Positions 17,564-27,800 of a stretch of DNA of 64,000 nucleotides are shown here, piece after piece. Numbering within the stretch: position 1 is the stretch's first letter; the number at the start of each line of letters is the position of its first letter. The notes beneath the pieces were generated by a model, which worked only from the letters and a program-made list of their open reading frames with translations, searched no databases and was not told the DNA's origin. The position numbers were made by a program, and so were the translations under genes. This DNA comes from Hyphomicrobium sp. (GTDB lineage Bacteria; Pseudomonadota; Alphaproteobacteria; Rhizobiales; Hyphomicrobiaceae), in assembly GCA_017512425.1 (NCBI GenBank), contig JAFWGI010000015.1, forward strand, positions 372,001 through 436,000, given 5' to 3'.

Positions 17564-17752
17564 ATGCAACTCCCTGGTGTGCTCCGATTATGCGGAGCGA
17601 TAGTGCGATGCAACGGGTGCATTGCGCGACAAGGTTAATCAGCGCGGCGCGCGGTTATTTGCCATCCTTCCAACGTCGCGGTGCGGACGGCAGATCGACC
17701 GCTGACAGCCGCAGGCAACCCGTCTAAAATGCGCGCGCACATGGGAGGGACG

Positions 17753-18064
17753 ATGCGCACGATCCGTCGCACGATGCTTATATTTGCGGTCGTCGCGCTG
17801 TTGCCGCTACTCGCCGTCCTGTTGACGGCGACCGTCGCCGGCATTGCCGGTTGCGAAGTGAATGAAGGCGGCGTGACGCCTTGCATCGTCTTCGGCACGG
17901 ATATCGGCGGCCTGCTTTCGAGCCTCATGATCACCGGATGGTTCAGTTTGCTGACGATCCCGGCCTTGATGATGTTGGCCGGCGCCTGGGCATTGCTTGA
18001 AGCCTACACGTGGAACCGGCGGCGCCGTAAAGCCAAGCGGCAGTTGCGGCAGGCGGGCGCGTGA
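17753..18064 (+). CDS. Small inner-membrane protein upstream of a DUF2585 gene
   Basis: The 103-residue protein has two hydrophobic segments: one after MRTIRRTM (residues about 8-30) and one around [19 protein letters not shown]. Between them lies a loop with two cysteines ([12 protein letters not shown]). The C-terminus is strongly basic and probably cytoplasmic. GGGAGG lies just before ATG 17753. Its TGA overlaps the GTG start of the next gene, so the pair is translationally coupled. No known function. Confidence 0.68.
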   Translation: MRTIRRTMLIFAVVALLPLLAVLLTATVAGIAGCEVNEGGVTPCIVFGTDIGGLLSSLMITGWFSLLTIPALMMLAGAWALLEAYTWNRRRRKAKRQLRQAGA

Positions 18065-18639
18065 CGCAGTCACATTTGCAGAAGCGCGATGTGCCGGGAC
18101 TGCTGCTCGTCGCCGGTATCCTGATTGCGACAGCAATCATCCTCTATTGGCTCGGCCGGTTGCCGATTTGCGCCTGCGGAACGGTCAAGCTTTGGCACGG
18201 CCAGGTGCTCAGTTCAGAAAATTCGCAGCACCTCACCGACTGGTATACGTTCTCGCACATCATTCACGGCTTTCTGTTTTACGCGCTGTTCTGGTGGCTA
18301 ACGCCGCAGTGGACGTTCACGCAGCGTCTCGCCGCCGCGGTTGCCCTCGAAGCCGGGTGGGAAATTCTCGAAAACACGCCGCTGATCATCGACCGCTACC
18401 GGGCCGAGACGATGTCGCTCGATTACTATGGCGACAGCATCATCAATTCGATCTCCGATATTCTCGCCATGATCGGCGGATTTTGGCTGGCATCCGTCTT
18501 GCCGGTCGGCCTTACGATCGGTCTTGCCGTTTTCTTCGAGCTGTTCACCGGCTACGTCATTCGCGACAATCTCACGCTCAATGTGCTGATGCTGCTGCAC
18601 CCAATTGAAGCCGTGAAAGTTTGGCAGGCGGCCGGGTAG
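18061..18639 (+). CDS. DUF2585 (UPF0314) family membrane protein
   Basis: The 192-residue integral membrane protein has features of UPF0314/DUF2585, known mainly from rhizobia and relatives: [35 protein letters not shown], a long [18 protein letters not shown] segment and D-Y-x-G-D-S-I-x-N-S. About five hydrophobic spans are visible. GTG 18061 overlaps the stop of the upstream small membrane protein. Function is unknown. Confidence 0.85.
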   Translation: MTQSHLQKRDVPGLLLVAGILIATAIILYWLGRLPICACGTVKLWHGQVLSSENSQHLTDWYTFSHIIHGFLFYALFWWLTPQWTFTQRLAAAVALEAGWEILENTPLIIDRYRAETMSLDYYGDSIINSISDILAMIGGFWLASVLPVGLTIGLAVFFELFTGYVIRDNLTLNVLMLLHPIEAVKVWQAAG

Positions 18640-18664
18640 GCAGGGTGAATGCGTTGCGCGGAGG

Positions 18665-19093
18665 TTACCGCGTTGCGAATTCGACGAGGCCCGGCATCAC
18701 CGTGCCGTGGCTGCCGATCTCAGCCTCGGCCGCCGCGCAGCTCTTGTCCATGATGATTTTGCATTGATTGGGATCGCTGGCGTTCGCACAGTTCTTGACG
18801 GTATGCCAGGCGCTGAAAATCTTAGCGGCCTGCGCCTTGAAGACTTCATTATCGGCGCCTGAAAAGCGGCTGCGCAGGGCGTCGCCGGCGGCCGTCAGCC
18901 GGGAGCCATAACAAATCTCCAGCGCGCCGAGAGCTTGCCCGTAACGCGCGCCAGCCTCTCGCGGAGACAAAGCGGGCACAGCGTCCCGCATATACAGAGC
19001 GTCTGCGCCCGCGTGCGCTGCCGGTTGGCACCAAAGCGCTGCCGACAAAAGGGCGGCGCCTGGAACCAGCTGTTGAAGACGGCGTTTGCGCAT
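18665..19093 (-). CDS. Secreted hypothetical protein with conserved-looking cysteines
   Basis: The 142-residue protein begins with a signal peptide (Arg/Lys start, hydrophobic core, AHA before GADALY). The mature part is helical and holds four cysteines (CYG, NCANASDPNQCK, SCAA) that could form disulfides in the periplasm. I do not recognise the family. Confidence 0.62.
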   Translation of the reverse strand: MRKRRLQQLVPGAALLSAALWCQPAAHAGADALYMRDAVPALSPREAGARYGQALGALEICYGSRLTAAGDALRSRFSGADNEVFKAQAAKIFSAWHTVKNCANASDPNQCKIIMDKSCAAAEAEIGSHGTVMPGLVEFATR

Positions 19094-19302
19094 TATCGGG
19101 CCTCATCGACTTTCCCATAATTTACTACGTGGGACGGCAACGATTGGCTCTATCAGCGGCTAAACTTTTTTCGTTTTCGGAGTGCAATTGAATACCTTAA
19201 CCAGCCGCCATTGAGCTTTCATGACATTCTCGAATGGCATAAGACAGCACTGATCCGTTTACGAAGGTTCGGTGCGGATCTCATCATACAGGAGTTCGTG
19301 CA

Positions 19303-19719
19303 ATGGTGTTGAAGTTCGCAGCCATCCAAGGTGCCGCCGTCGCGGTGTTTGCCGCCGCAATCTCAACCGCAACGCCCGGCTTAGCGCTGACCGCGCAGGA
19401 ATGCAGCGCGAAATACAACGCAGCAAAAGCCGCAGGCACGCTCGGCGACGTCAAGTGGAATGATTTCCGCAAGGCGCAATGCGGAGATTTGGCATCGCCT
19501 GCCGGAAGCACAACGCCTGCTGCGGCGACTGCAGGTAAAGCGGTATTTCCGAAAGCCATCGACGCCAAGTACTCAAGCTTGAAGCCGGGCGCAGCTCGCC
19601 GCAAAACCTGTAGCGATCAATATAAAGCCAACAAGGCCGCGAACGGCAATGGTGGCATGAAGTGGATCATGAAGGGCGGCGGTTACTACAGCGCATGCAA
19701 TAAGGCGCTGAAGGGCTGA
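19303..19719 (+). CDS. Secreted protein with two related Cys-containing repeats
   Basis: After a signal peptide ending near GLAL come two similar units: CSAKYNAAKAAGTLGDVKW...AQC and CSDQYKANKAANGNGGMKW...SAC. They are linked by an Ala/Thr/Pro-rich stretch. Each unit starts and ends with Cys and contains K-Y or Q-Y-K-A-x-K and K-W, so they look like an internal duplication. It is probably a small periplasmic protein with two disulfide-closed modules. The function is unknown. Confidence 0.65.
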   Translation: MVLKFAAIQGAAVAVFAAAISTATPGLALTAQECSAKYNAAKAAGTLGDVKWNDFRKAQCGDLASPAGSTTPAAATAGKAVFPKAIDAKYSSLKPGAARRKTCSDQYKANKAANGNGGMKWIMKGGGYYSACNKALKG

Positions 19720-19806
19720 CGCTAAGCGGCGCTAGTTCTTGCTGACGGTGTGTGACGGCGCAGCGTGCTGCGCGTTGACACCGTTCCGCATAAGGCTGCA
19801 TTCGAG

Positions 19807-20619
19807 ATGGGCGACACACGTACACGTGCGAAGGCGCGGCCGCGCGCTATTGCCGATGGCATCATGACTTCGGGCTGCCCGGCGATGGCTGGTCTTGTGC
19901 TCTGCGCAGCGTTCTGCGTCATGCCGGCAGCTGCAGGGGAACGCAAAAAGCCTGCACTACCAGCGGCGGCGTCGACCGACATCACGCTCGATGTTTTCCT
20001 GGACCGCTTGATGATGTCTGAATCGGGCGGGCGCCTGAATGCGCGCAACTCGCGCTCGACGGCGGTCGGCCCGTATCAGTTCATCGCGTCGACCTGGCTT
20101 TACATCGCGCGCACATCGTTTGCGACCGAGACGGCCGAGTTGAAGCCGCACGAAGTGCTGGAATTGCGCACCGATCTGACGTTTGCGCGGCGCGCTGCCA
20201 AAATTTACACGGAAGCCAATGCTGCGCATCTGGCGGCAAACGATCACAAGCCGACGTTCGGAAACTTGCGGCTCGCGTTTCTCGTCGGTCCTGGCGGCGC
20301 TGTCAGGGTGTTGTCGGCAAAACCGGAAACGCCGGTCGTGACGCTTCTTGGCACGACGGTTGTTGGCGCAAATCCCTTTATGCGGTCGATGACCGCCGCC
20401 GATTTGATTGCGCGCGCGGCGCGTGACGTATCGGCGGATGTCAACGTCGATACCGGTCTTGCGCCATCGCTTGACGCGATCGCGAACGCCAAAGCGCCGG
20501 CAAAGTACGCAGCACCGAGCGTTGCAGTGAAATGCTCGCTCGCGCGGCCGAGTTGCCGCCGTTGGGTCGCGCTCGTCAATCGCAAAAGCGTGCGCAATAA
20601 GCGTATCAGCCGCTACTAA
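19807..20619 (+). CDS. Lytic transglycosylase-like (SLT-fold) secreted protein
   Basis: A signal-like N-terminus (Arg-rich start, then MAGLVLCAAFCVMPAAAG) precedes a domain with MMSESGGRLNARN and STAVGPYQFIASTW. These match the ESGG and AxGPxQF elements of soluble lytic murein transglycosylase, with the Glu of SESGG as candidate catalytic residue. The usual third motif further on is not clear, so activity is uncertain. ATG 19807 is a compromise: GTG 19765 and ATG 19864 are also possible. Confidence 0.72.
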   Translation: MGDTRTRAKARPRAIADGIMTSGCPAMAGLVLCAAFCVMPAAAGERKKPALPAAASTDITLDVFLDRLMMSESGGRLNARNSRSTAVGPYQFIASTWLYIARTSFATETAELKPHEVLELRTDLTFARRAAKIYTEANAAHLAANDHKPTFGNLRLAFLVGPGGAVRVLSAKPETPVVTLLGTTVVGANPFMRSMTAADLIARAARDVSADVNVDTGLAPSLDAIANAKAPAKYAAPSVAVKCSLARPSCRRWVALVNRKSVRNKRISRY

Positions 20620-20752
20620 AGCTCATTGGCTGTATATCGGCGCGTTTTGGTTCTGCGATCGCCCTCAAAAAAAACGCGAATCTGATAGAAGGGAGATAAA
20701 TTCAGAATCAGCGATCGCCAGCCGATCGAAGCGCCGATCAGGAGCACCATTG

Positions 20753-21040
20753 ATGACCGACCGTACTCAACTTGCCATCGGCCGACAGATGTTCTCGGTG
20801 CCGCGTGTGACGAAGCGCGCTGTCGAGGTCGCAGTAACGACCGGATTGACGGGACTTGCAGCGCTTGTGATCCTCGGCCTCAATAACGTTTTGACGGCGC
20901 GCAGCGGGTTCACCGGCGGGCTAGAACTCTGGCTGCAATTCATCCGCCGCTCGGACATTCTCGGCACAATCATCCTGACCGCGATTGTCTGCGTCGCCTA
21001 TCTCCGCTGGACCCGCGATAACGCGAACACGCGCCGTTAA
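20753..21040 (+). CDS. Small inner-membrane protein, 95 aa
   Basis: It has two hydrophobic segments (about residues 27-47 and 66-85) and a polar N-terminus. AGGAG lies 8 bases before ATG 20753. No family recognised. Confidence 0.6.
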   Translation: MTDRTQLAIGRQMFSVPRVTKRAVEVAVTTGLTGLAALVILGLNNVLTARSGFTGGLELWLQFIRRSDILGTIILTAIVCVAYLRWTRDNANTRR

Positions 21041-21185
21041 ACGCTGCCGTGAGCGGATTGTGCGATGGGTTGCGTGATGCTGTCTCGAATTTTGCTCGCG
21101 ACAGCATCGGTCGTCGCGCCGGGATGTTCGATGAAGGTCTCGCCAGTCTTGGTGCCGTTGCGGCGGCAAAGTAGCCGATGCGCGT

Positions 21186-21716
21186 CTACGCCGGCGGCAC
21201 CATCGCTGTCGGCCACTCGGCGGCAACGTACTTGCGGAACCAGACGCTGTAATTCTCAGGAACTGCTTCGACGTCCTGGCGTACCTCATCGAGTGTCCGC
21301 CAAGAGAAATCCGCTGCTTCTTCGGGATCAGGCTTCACGCGACCTTCATAGAGGCCGCGAAAGACGTGGACGATTTCGTGCTCGATGAGCCCGTTCTCGA
21401 AGGCCGCGTGATAGCGGATGGTGCCGAGCGGCGCCAATCCGCAGCGAAATCCCATTTCCTCGAATAGACGGCGCGCGGCCGCGTCGGCGACGTCTTCATC
21501 GGGCCGCGGATGACCACAGCACGTGTTCGTCCAGAGATTTGCCGAATGATATTTTCCGGCAGCGCGCTGCTGCAAAAGCATGCGGCCGTTGCGATCCCAG
21601 ATCACGATTGAGAACGCGCGATGCAGAGCGCCGTCGCGGTGCGCCGCGAGCTTTTCCGCAGTTCCGATCTCGTGGTCATCGTCATCGACGAGGATGACGT
21701 ACTCTGGCGTGTGCAT
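21186..21716 (-). CDS. idi: Isopentenyl-diphosphate delta-isomerase, type I
   Basis: The enzyme interconverts isopentenyl and dimethylallyl diphosphate. The Nudix-fold protein of 176 residues has the type I signatures HRAFSIVIWD, LWTNTCCGHPRP (active-site Cys at 66 or 67) and the metal-binding ARRLFEEMGF, plus the partner region EHEIVHVF. Type I Idi is not needed by bacteria using the MEP pathway but is often kept where carotenoids or hopanoids demand high flux; no carotenoid genes lie in this window. Confidence 0.94.
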   Translation of the reverse strand: MHTPEYVILVDDDDHEIGTAEKLAAHRDGALHRAFSIVIWDRNGRMLLQQRAAGKYHSANLWTNTCCGHPRPDEDVADAAARRLFEEMGFRCGLAPLGTIRYHAAFENGLIEHEIVHVFRGLYEGRVKPDPEEAADFSWRTLDEVRQDVEAVPENYSVWFRKYVAAEWPTAMVPPA

Positions 21717-21782
21717 GTGCTGCTTTTAGCGCGGCGAGACGCTGAAAAGCCACCATCGAATTTCGGATTAGCGAGGCCGCCG

Positions 21783-22097
21783 TCAGTGGATCTTGAGTTC
21801 CGCGCCGATCATCCGCAGTTCGGCCGGACGGATCAGTTGGGAATGGGCGACAGTGACTTTGAAGAGCTTGCCATCAAGCTTGGCCGTCCAGAAATCGAGA
21901 AAATTCCGGAGTTTTGGGAACCGCGGCGCCAGATCGTATTCCTGCCAAATGTAGCTCTGCAGCAAAGCCGGGTAATCCGGCAGCCGGTAAATGATCTCGG
22001 CCGTCGTGAGACTGAAACCCTGCAGCTGCGCTTTGAAGTTGGCGTCCCCCGTCCGAGCAGCATCAAGTGTAAGGCGCGTGTCGCGTGTGTCGGTCAC
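21783..22097 (-). CDS. usg: Usg family protein
   Basis: The roughly 104-residue protein contains LTTAEIIYRLPDYPALLQ, then W-Q-E-Y-D-L-A-P-R-F-P-x-L, F-L-D-F-W and the C-terminal HSQLIRPAELR. These match Usg, a small protein first noted near trp genes in Caulobacter relatives and of unknown role. GTG 22097 sits 7 bases after GGAG, so it is preferred over ATG 22103; ATG 22148 is a longer alternative. Confidence 0.83.
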   Translation of the reverse strand: MTDTRDTRLTLDAARTGDANFKAQLQGFSLTTAEIIYRLPDYPALLQSYIWQEYDLAPRFPKLRNFLDFWTAKLDGKLFKVTVAHSQLIRPAELRMIGAELKIH

Positions 22098-22349
22098 TGG
22101 CATTCTCCGTTGATCCGGTCGATGCGTGCCCTCCCTAGCCGTACACAAAATGTTAAGTGAGAATCCATGTCTGTCTATTAATTTTTTTAGCAGTCTTTTC
22201 TCGCGATTGCTGACAGATCAGTGTCTCGACGAAAGCGCTTTCAGTCCGGCGTCGAAAATCGCGACAGCCTTTAACCGCGTATTTACGCGCGCCTGTTTCA
22301 ATCCGGAACAGTCCAGTTGCGTTTCTAGCGTTTGTAAAAGGCGTCAGTC

Positions 22350-22748
22350 ATGTGTGCGTGCGAAGCCGGCGTGAAGCCGGTGCGAAACTATCGCGGCTTG
22401 TCCGCGCGTGCGGCTGTTGCCGTACTGTTAGCCGCGCTCGGCGGCTGCGCTTCCGATCAGCATGCGTCCGATTACACCCGCGCTCACGTTGCGATGGCTC
22501 AAGCGACGATCGACATCGAGGACGATGGCCTGCCTGCGCAATCGCCGCCGTCAAAGGCGGTTCGTCACGCCCCCGATGATCCGTCGGAGCCGTACAGCCG
22601 CAATTACGGTGGTATCAATCCATCGGTGACGGGCGTGCCGGCAGCTGCCGGTCCTGCGCCGCAACAGCATCCGGTCCCTGACATTCCCGACGATCTGCCG
22701 CCGGCGTTCCGCCAGAAGCTTGTGACGGCGATGACGTCCGAGGACTAA
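22350..22748 (+). CDS. Putative lipoprotein, 132 aa
   Basis: After a basic start and a hydrophobic stretch, LAALGGCAS forms a lipobox with Cys34 as the lipidated residue. The mature part is Pro/Asp-rich and probably disordered, with the end PPAFRQKLVTAMTSED. AAAGG precedes the ATG. No domain recognised. Confidence 0.65.
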   Translation: MCACEAGVKPVRNYRGLSARAAVAVLLAALGGCASDQHASDYTRAHVAMAQATIDIEDDGLPAQSPPSKAVRHAPDDPSEPYSRNYGGINPSVTGVPAAAGPAPQQHPVPDIPDDLPPAFRQKLVTAMTSED

Positions 22749-22857
22749 GCGCCGCGCGAAGCGTTTCATGCGAAGGCGCGGGCATCGTTCGCGCCTTTTC
22801 GTTTGCGCGTCGGCACGACGCGGCTACTCTCGCGAACGCAAATTCGATTGTCACGCC

Positions 22858-23391
22858 ATGTCCATCACGATCGTCCGATACACTGACCTGCCATACAGCG
22901 CTCGCGTCGCGCAGCAGTTGAATGCGATCTTTTTTCAATCGAGCAATACGCAGAGCTTTGCCGACGAGGACGTGCGCGCTCAGTTTCGCGAACGCTGGCT
23001 TGGGCGGTATCTGACTCATTATCCGCAGTGGTTCTACGTCGCGCTATCGGACGGCGACTGTGCGGGCTACCTCGCCGGCTGCCTCGATAACCCGGCCAAG
23101 CTGCCGCTGTTTGCGGATATCGCGCTCTACAAGACGTTTTCAAATTGGACCGAGAAATATCCGGCCCACCTTCACGTCAACCTCGGCGCCGCATATCGCT
23201 CGGCTGGCGCCGGCTCAGAGCTTGTGGGACGATTTTGTAATGATGCACGCCACGCAGGTGCGCCTGGCGTTCACGTCATGACCGGCAAACACATGCGCAA
23301 TGTCGCGTTCTATGCCCGCAACGGTTTTCGTGAGTTGGCGTCTGCGGGTGAGGGTGCCGCGGCCGTGGTGTTCCTGGCGCGCGAACTTTAG
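22858..23391 (+). CDS. GNAT-family acetyltransferase
   Basis: The 177-residue protein has the GNAT order of a central strand (GDCAGYLAGCL), a strand-helix with LHVNLGAAYRSAGAGSELVGRF (motif A region, GxGxEL) and a C-terminal HVMTGKHMRNVAFYARNGFREL. It starts MSITIVRYTDLP at ATG 22858; the open frame upstream shows no protein-like pattern. The acceptor substrate is unknown. Confidence 0.82.
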   Translation: MSITIVRYTDLPYSARVAQQLNAIFFQSSNTQSFADEDVRAQFRERWLGRYLTHYPQWFYVALSDGDCAGYLAGCLDNPAKLPLFADIALYKTFSNWTEKYPAHLHVNLGAAYRSAGAGSELVGRFCNDARHAGAPGVHVMTGKHMRNVAFYARNGFRELASAGEGAAAVVFLAREL

Positions 23392-23405
23392 AGCGCGAAA
23401 GCAAT

Positions 23406-23441
23406 CCGGCCGCCGCTTGTCGTGAACAGCGCGGCGGCCGG
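23406..23441. terminator. Strong hairpin between convergent genes, probable terminator
   Basis: CCGGCCGCCGC (23406-23416) pairs perfectly with GCGGCGGCCGG (23431-23441) across a 14-base loop. It lies between the convergent GNAT and bactofilin genes. The T-run is weak on both strands. Confidence 0.65.
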
Positions 23442-23472
23442 AGATTTCTGTCGGTGTAACGATAGCGCGTGC

Positions 23473-23970
23473 TTAAGAAAGGCTCGGCGGAAGCGTGTAG
23501 ACTTCGGCCGTCTTCAGCGTTTCCCTGACTGCGCGCGGGTCGTCGGCCGTGCGGCGCGATTTGCCTTCGAACAGAGCGCCCTGCTCGATCGAGAGCGACT
23601 GATGGAAAATGTCGCCTTCGACCTGGCTGGTCGACTGCAGCATCACGCGCTTGGCGCGCACTTCGCCGATAACGTGACCGCGGATCACCACTTCGTCTGA
23701 GATGATGCTGCCGTGGATGGTGGCGCGTTCGCCGATGACGACGTTGCTGCCGTGGATGTCGCCTTCGACAGTGCCGTCGACCTGCACTTCACCTTTCGAG
23801 ATGAGATTGCCGGTGATGGTGAGATCAGGACCGATCATCGAAACGTTGCGGTCGCTTGCACGCGGCGCTGGCGACAATGCGGGACGGGGCGCGAATGAAA
23901 TACTTTCGTTAGCCGGAATTGGGGGCTGACCTTTAAGGTCTGGGTCAGTTCTGCGGAAATTCGGCAACAT
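23473..23970 (-). CDS. Bactofilin
   Basis: Bactofilins polymerise without nucleotide into membrane-associated filaments that position cell-wall enzymes. The 165-residue protein has a disordered Pro-rich N-terminus, a central right-handed beta-helix with repeating hydrophobic and Gly pattern (ITGNLISKGEVQVDGTVEGDI, VVIGERATIHGSIISDEVVIRG), and a short C-terminal tail. In budding and stalked Alphaproteobacteria, bactofilins help organise stalk or bud formation. No peptidase partner gene is adjacent. Confidence 0.92.
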   Translation of the reverse strand: MLPNFRRTDPDLKGQPPIPANESISFAPRPALSPAPRASDRNVSMIGPDLTITGNLISKGEVQVDGTVEGDIHGSNVVIGERATIHGSIISDEVVIRGHVIGEVRAKRVMLQSTSQVEGDIFHQSLSIEQGALFEGKSRRTADDPRAVRETLKTAEVYTLPPSLS

Positions 23971-24215
23971 TGGAAAAACCCCTCTGACACAACTGGAACA
24001 TTATCCCGCCCTCGCCGGAAAACGCACGCCGAACAGAACCGCCAGCGGCGAGTACGCAGTGATTCGCGTAACAGCTTTGCAATGAGGCGTCAGCCTAGCG
24101 GCCAAAGCTATCCACCGCAAATCCCAAGCTCATTCATATTATTTCCAGTCTCCGCCGGGAGTGTGGCAGAACATCCACGGCGGACCTGCAGCCGACGCGC
24201 AACCGGGCGGGCTGC

Positions 24216-24683
24216 CTAGGTCTCGAGCGCTCGGACGGTTGCCAGAACTTCCTCGGCGTGGCCGGGGATTTTCACTTTTCGCCAGCTGCGGGCAATTTTC
24301 CCTTTCCCGTCGACCAGGAACGTAGAACGCTCGACGCCCATGTATTTGCGTCCGTACATCGATTTTTCGACCCAGACGCCGTAGGCTTCGGCAGCGTCTT
24401 TATCGACGTCCGCCACCAACGTCAGATCGAGCTCGTGCTTGGTTTTGAACTTGGCGTGCTTGGCGGCTGAATCAGGCGAAATGCCGATAATTGTGGCACC
24501 CGCCTTGGCAAATTCCGGTGCCAGGCACGAGAAGTCCTTGGCTTCGGCCGTGCACCCCGTTGTGTCGTCCTTGGGGTAGAAATAAACGACCACGGGATGG
24601 CCCCGGAGCGCACTCAATTGGACAATCGCGCCGTCATCGGCCTGGAGTTTGAAATCTGGGGCTTTTTTGCCGTCTTCCGGCAT
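24216..24683 (-). CDS. bcp: Peroxiredoxin Bcp (thiol peroxidase)
   Basis: This PrxQ/Bcp enzyme reduces peroxides. The 155-residue protein has VYFYPKDDTTGCTAEAKDF with peroxidatic Cys44 and the typical ERSTFLVDGKGKI. The resolving Cys five positions on, present in E. coli Bcp, is replaced by Lys49; Cys53 is the only other nearby Cys. AAAGGCG precedes ATG 24683. The open frame continues upstream but without family similarity. Confidence 0.92.
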   Translation of the reverse strand: MPEDGKKAPDFKLQADDGAIVQLSALRGHPVVVYFYPKDDTTGCTAEAKDFSCLAPEFAKAGATIIGISPDSAAKHAKFKTKHELDLTLVADVDKDAAEAYGVWVEKSMYGRKYMGVERSTFLVDGKGKIARSWRKVKIPGHAEEVLATVRALET

Positions 24684-24857
24684 GCGGATACGCCTTTCTT
24701 TTGTCGCTTTTAGACCCGCACCGTCGGTGCACAAGAGCGAAGCAGATAGCAGTTTTTTCGCGCGGCAACGCAGTCGAAAAAGCCGAATCCTGCCAACACT
24801 CTGAATTCGGGGTGCTCGCATTAGCTTGTACGGCTTTCGCGGGCTTGAGGATCGACG

Positions 24858-27800
24858 TTGAATACGAAATCTGATGGCAACCGGCCGGGCGTGCCCGGGT
24901 CTGGCGTTCAAGGCGCTGGCGCCACTGGCGTTGCCGGTCCGAGAACCGCCGGGCAGCCGGCGCAGCGTCCGGCGCCGCAGAGCCAGCACGGTCAGCAAAG
25001 CCAAACTGGCCGCACCGGTCCGCCACCTCTGCCAACCACGACCCGAACCGTCGCCGTTACGCAAGGTCCGCCGCAGCCGCCGCCCGAGCCAAGCAGTGCC
25101 ATGTGGGCGCTCGCTACCTTCGGCAAAACACTTGTCTACTCAATCATCCCCGTGATCATGCTCACCGCGATGGCTGCAGGAGGACTTTACGTTCGCCTGA
25201 GCCACGGACCGATCGGGCTCGATTTCATGGTCGATCCAGTGGAACGCGGCATCAACGCCGAGCTCGTCAACAATTCGGTCAAGATCGACGGCGCCGAGCT
25301 TTATCTGACCGACGCAGGCACGCTCGAATTTCGTCTGCGCCACGTGACGGTATTCGACAGCGATGGCGACGCTGTCGGCGGCGCGCCGATGGCGGCTGTC
25401 AATATTTCAGCGGCGGCACTTTGGAAGCTGCGCATCGTGCCGGCGCGGGTCGAATTGATCGATTCCGAAATCAATCTGATCTACACGGATGAAGTTGGCT
25501 TGGCGCTCGATGACGTTATCGACGATGCCAAAGCCGCAGTCGAGGCGGCCGAAGAAATCGCCGCGACGGCGCCTGCCGACCGGCCAGCCGCACCTGATGC
25601 CATCACCGACCGGCCGAAGACGATCCAGAAGCAATACAACATCGCGCAAATCTTGACGGACTCCTCGCGACGTGCGCGTCAGCGCATGGGCGCAACGTCG
25701 TATCTCGTCGAGTTTGGTCTGCGCAACGCAACCATCAATCTCACCTATCAAGGCAAGAAGTCGTCTTGGAATGTGCCGGAAGCGAGCGTCGATTTCGATC
25801 ACGCGCGGCGGCGCAGCGTGATCTCCGGCCGCGCCAGTGTTTCGTCTCCACGCGGTCCGTGGGCAATGACATTCGTGACTGATGAATCGGAACGGACCGG
25901 CAAGCTCAATGTGACCGCGACGGTCCGCGATCTTGTTCCGGCGACCCTTGCGGGCGCCGCGCCGCCGCTCGCCTTGATGCAAATGATCGACATGCCGCTC
26001 GCTGGCGATGCGACGGTTGAGTTGTCGACGGACGGCAACGTCGAAGGCGCTCAGGTGGCGATCGAGGCCGCCAGCGGCCACATCTTGCACGCCGATCTCG
26101 ACCAAGCATTTTCGCTGACGGCGGCGCTGTTCAAGCTGAAATACGACGGCAAAGCCCGAAGCTGGGAGCTGTTGCCGTCGCCGGTCAAATGGCCCGAAGG
26201 CAGCGTCGTCTATTCCGGGTCTGCCAAGGATGTCGCGGCGAACGGCCAGCCGGCCCAGTGGCAGTTCGCGTTGGATGGCAAGAACGGTGTTCTCGAAGCG
26301 TCGAACTTCGGTGTTGCGCCGGTGCAGATGGACGTGTGGACCGCGAACGGTACGCTTGTGCCCCGCAAGGGCCTGCTGCAGATATCCGAGGCGCGCTTTA
26401 CCGGCGGCGGCGGCGACGTTGCCGTGAGCCTCGTCAGTCAGCCTGGAAAAGCAGGGCAGAGCACGCGCGCCGACATCGCGTTATCGGCGATGCCGCTCGC
26501 AACGCTCAAGGCGCTTTGGCCGATGGCGATCGCCAAGGGCGCGCGCAGTTGGGTCGGTGAAAACGTCACCGCAGCGACGTTCAATGGCGGCACGATCAAT
26601 TATCTGACCGGCGATTTCGTCGATGCCGCATCGGTAAAGCCCGGCGAAAAACGCGAGCTGTTATCGGGATCACTCCAGATCGCCGACGCGCAGTTCGTGC
26701 CGCTCAAAGGGATGGCACCGATCGCGGCGCCTGCCGGCGTTGTGTCGCTCGACAACAACGCGCTTGAAGTCACGGTGCCGGAAGCTGCCGTCGTATTGGC
26801 TGATGATCGCCGCGTACCGATCAAAACCGGACGTCTGTTCACTGAGAACGTGCTGATCCACCGTCCCGTCGCCGATATCACATTCGCGACGCAGTCTGCA
26901 CTCGGCCCGTTCCTCGAAACTGTCGAGCAGTTGCCCGTCCGCGCGGTGCGCGAGTCCGCACCCTTCCCGAAGGCCGGTGAAGGCAAGGTCGACGCGCAAC
27001 TGACGATCAAACTGCCGCTCGTTTCGGAGTTGAATGCCGATGACGTAACGGTCGAAGGCAAGGCGAAAATCACCGATGGGCGTTTCGGCAAGGTCGGTGG
27101 TCAATTCGATATTCAAGGTTTCACGTTGGCGCTTGATCTGACGGAGACGGCGCTCGATGCCAAGGGCGATTTGCTGGTCAACGGCGTGCCGGGCAAGATT
27201 GTCGGACAGCGCGTCTTCGGCGTGACGAGCGATCAGCAGCCGCCGATGAAGGTCACGGCCAAGCTCGATGAAGCCGACCGCACGCAGCTCGGTCTCGATA
27301 TCAACGATATCGTTCGCGGCGTCGTCCCTGTCGAAATCTCGTTGCAGAAGGCGGGGCGCGTCGAACCGGCCATCAAGGTGCGGGCCGATCTCACGAACGC
27401 CGAAATCGCGCTGGAGCCGGTCGCGTGGAAAAAGCCGCCGGGCAAGCAGGCGTTCGTTGAAGCAGAAATTGTCAGCGGCAAAACGCAAAAAACGGAACTG
27501 CAGAACTTCAAAGTCTCGGGCGACGACATCGCTGTCGAGGGCTGGGTCGGTATCGGCGCCGACGGCCGGATGCGCGAATTTCTATTCCCGGCATTTGCGC
27601 TGAATGTCATTTCGCGGCTCGAACTGCAGGGCACGCTTGGCAGCGACGATATCTGGTCGATCAAAGCAAACGGTCCGACGTTTGACGGCCGCGATGTATT
27701 CAAGTCGCTGTTCTCGGTCGGCGACGGCGGTTCAGCAAAGAGCAAGTCGGGTAAAACTTCGCGCGGCACAAACCTCTCCGTCGACATCGGCAACGTCATT

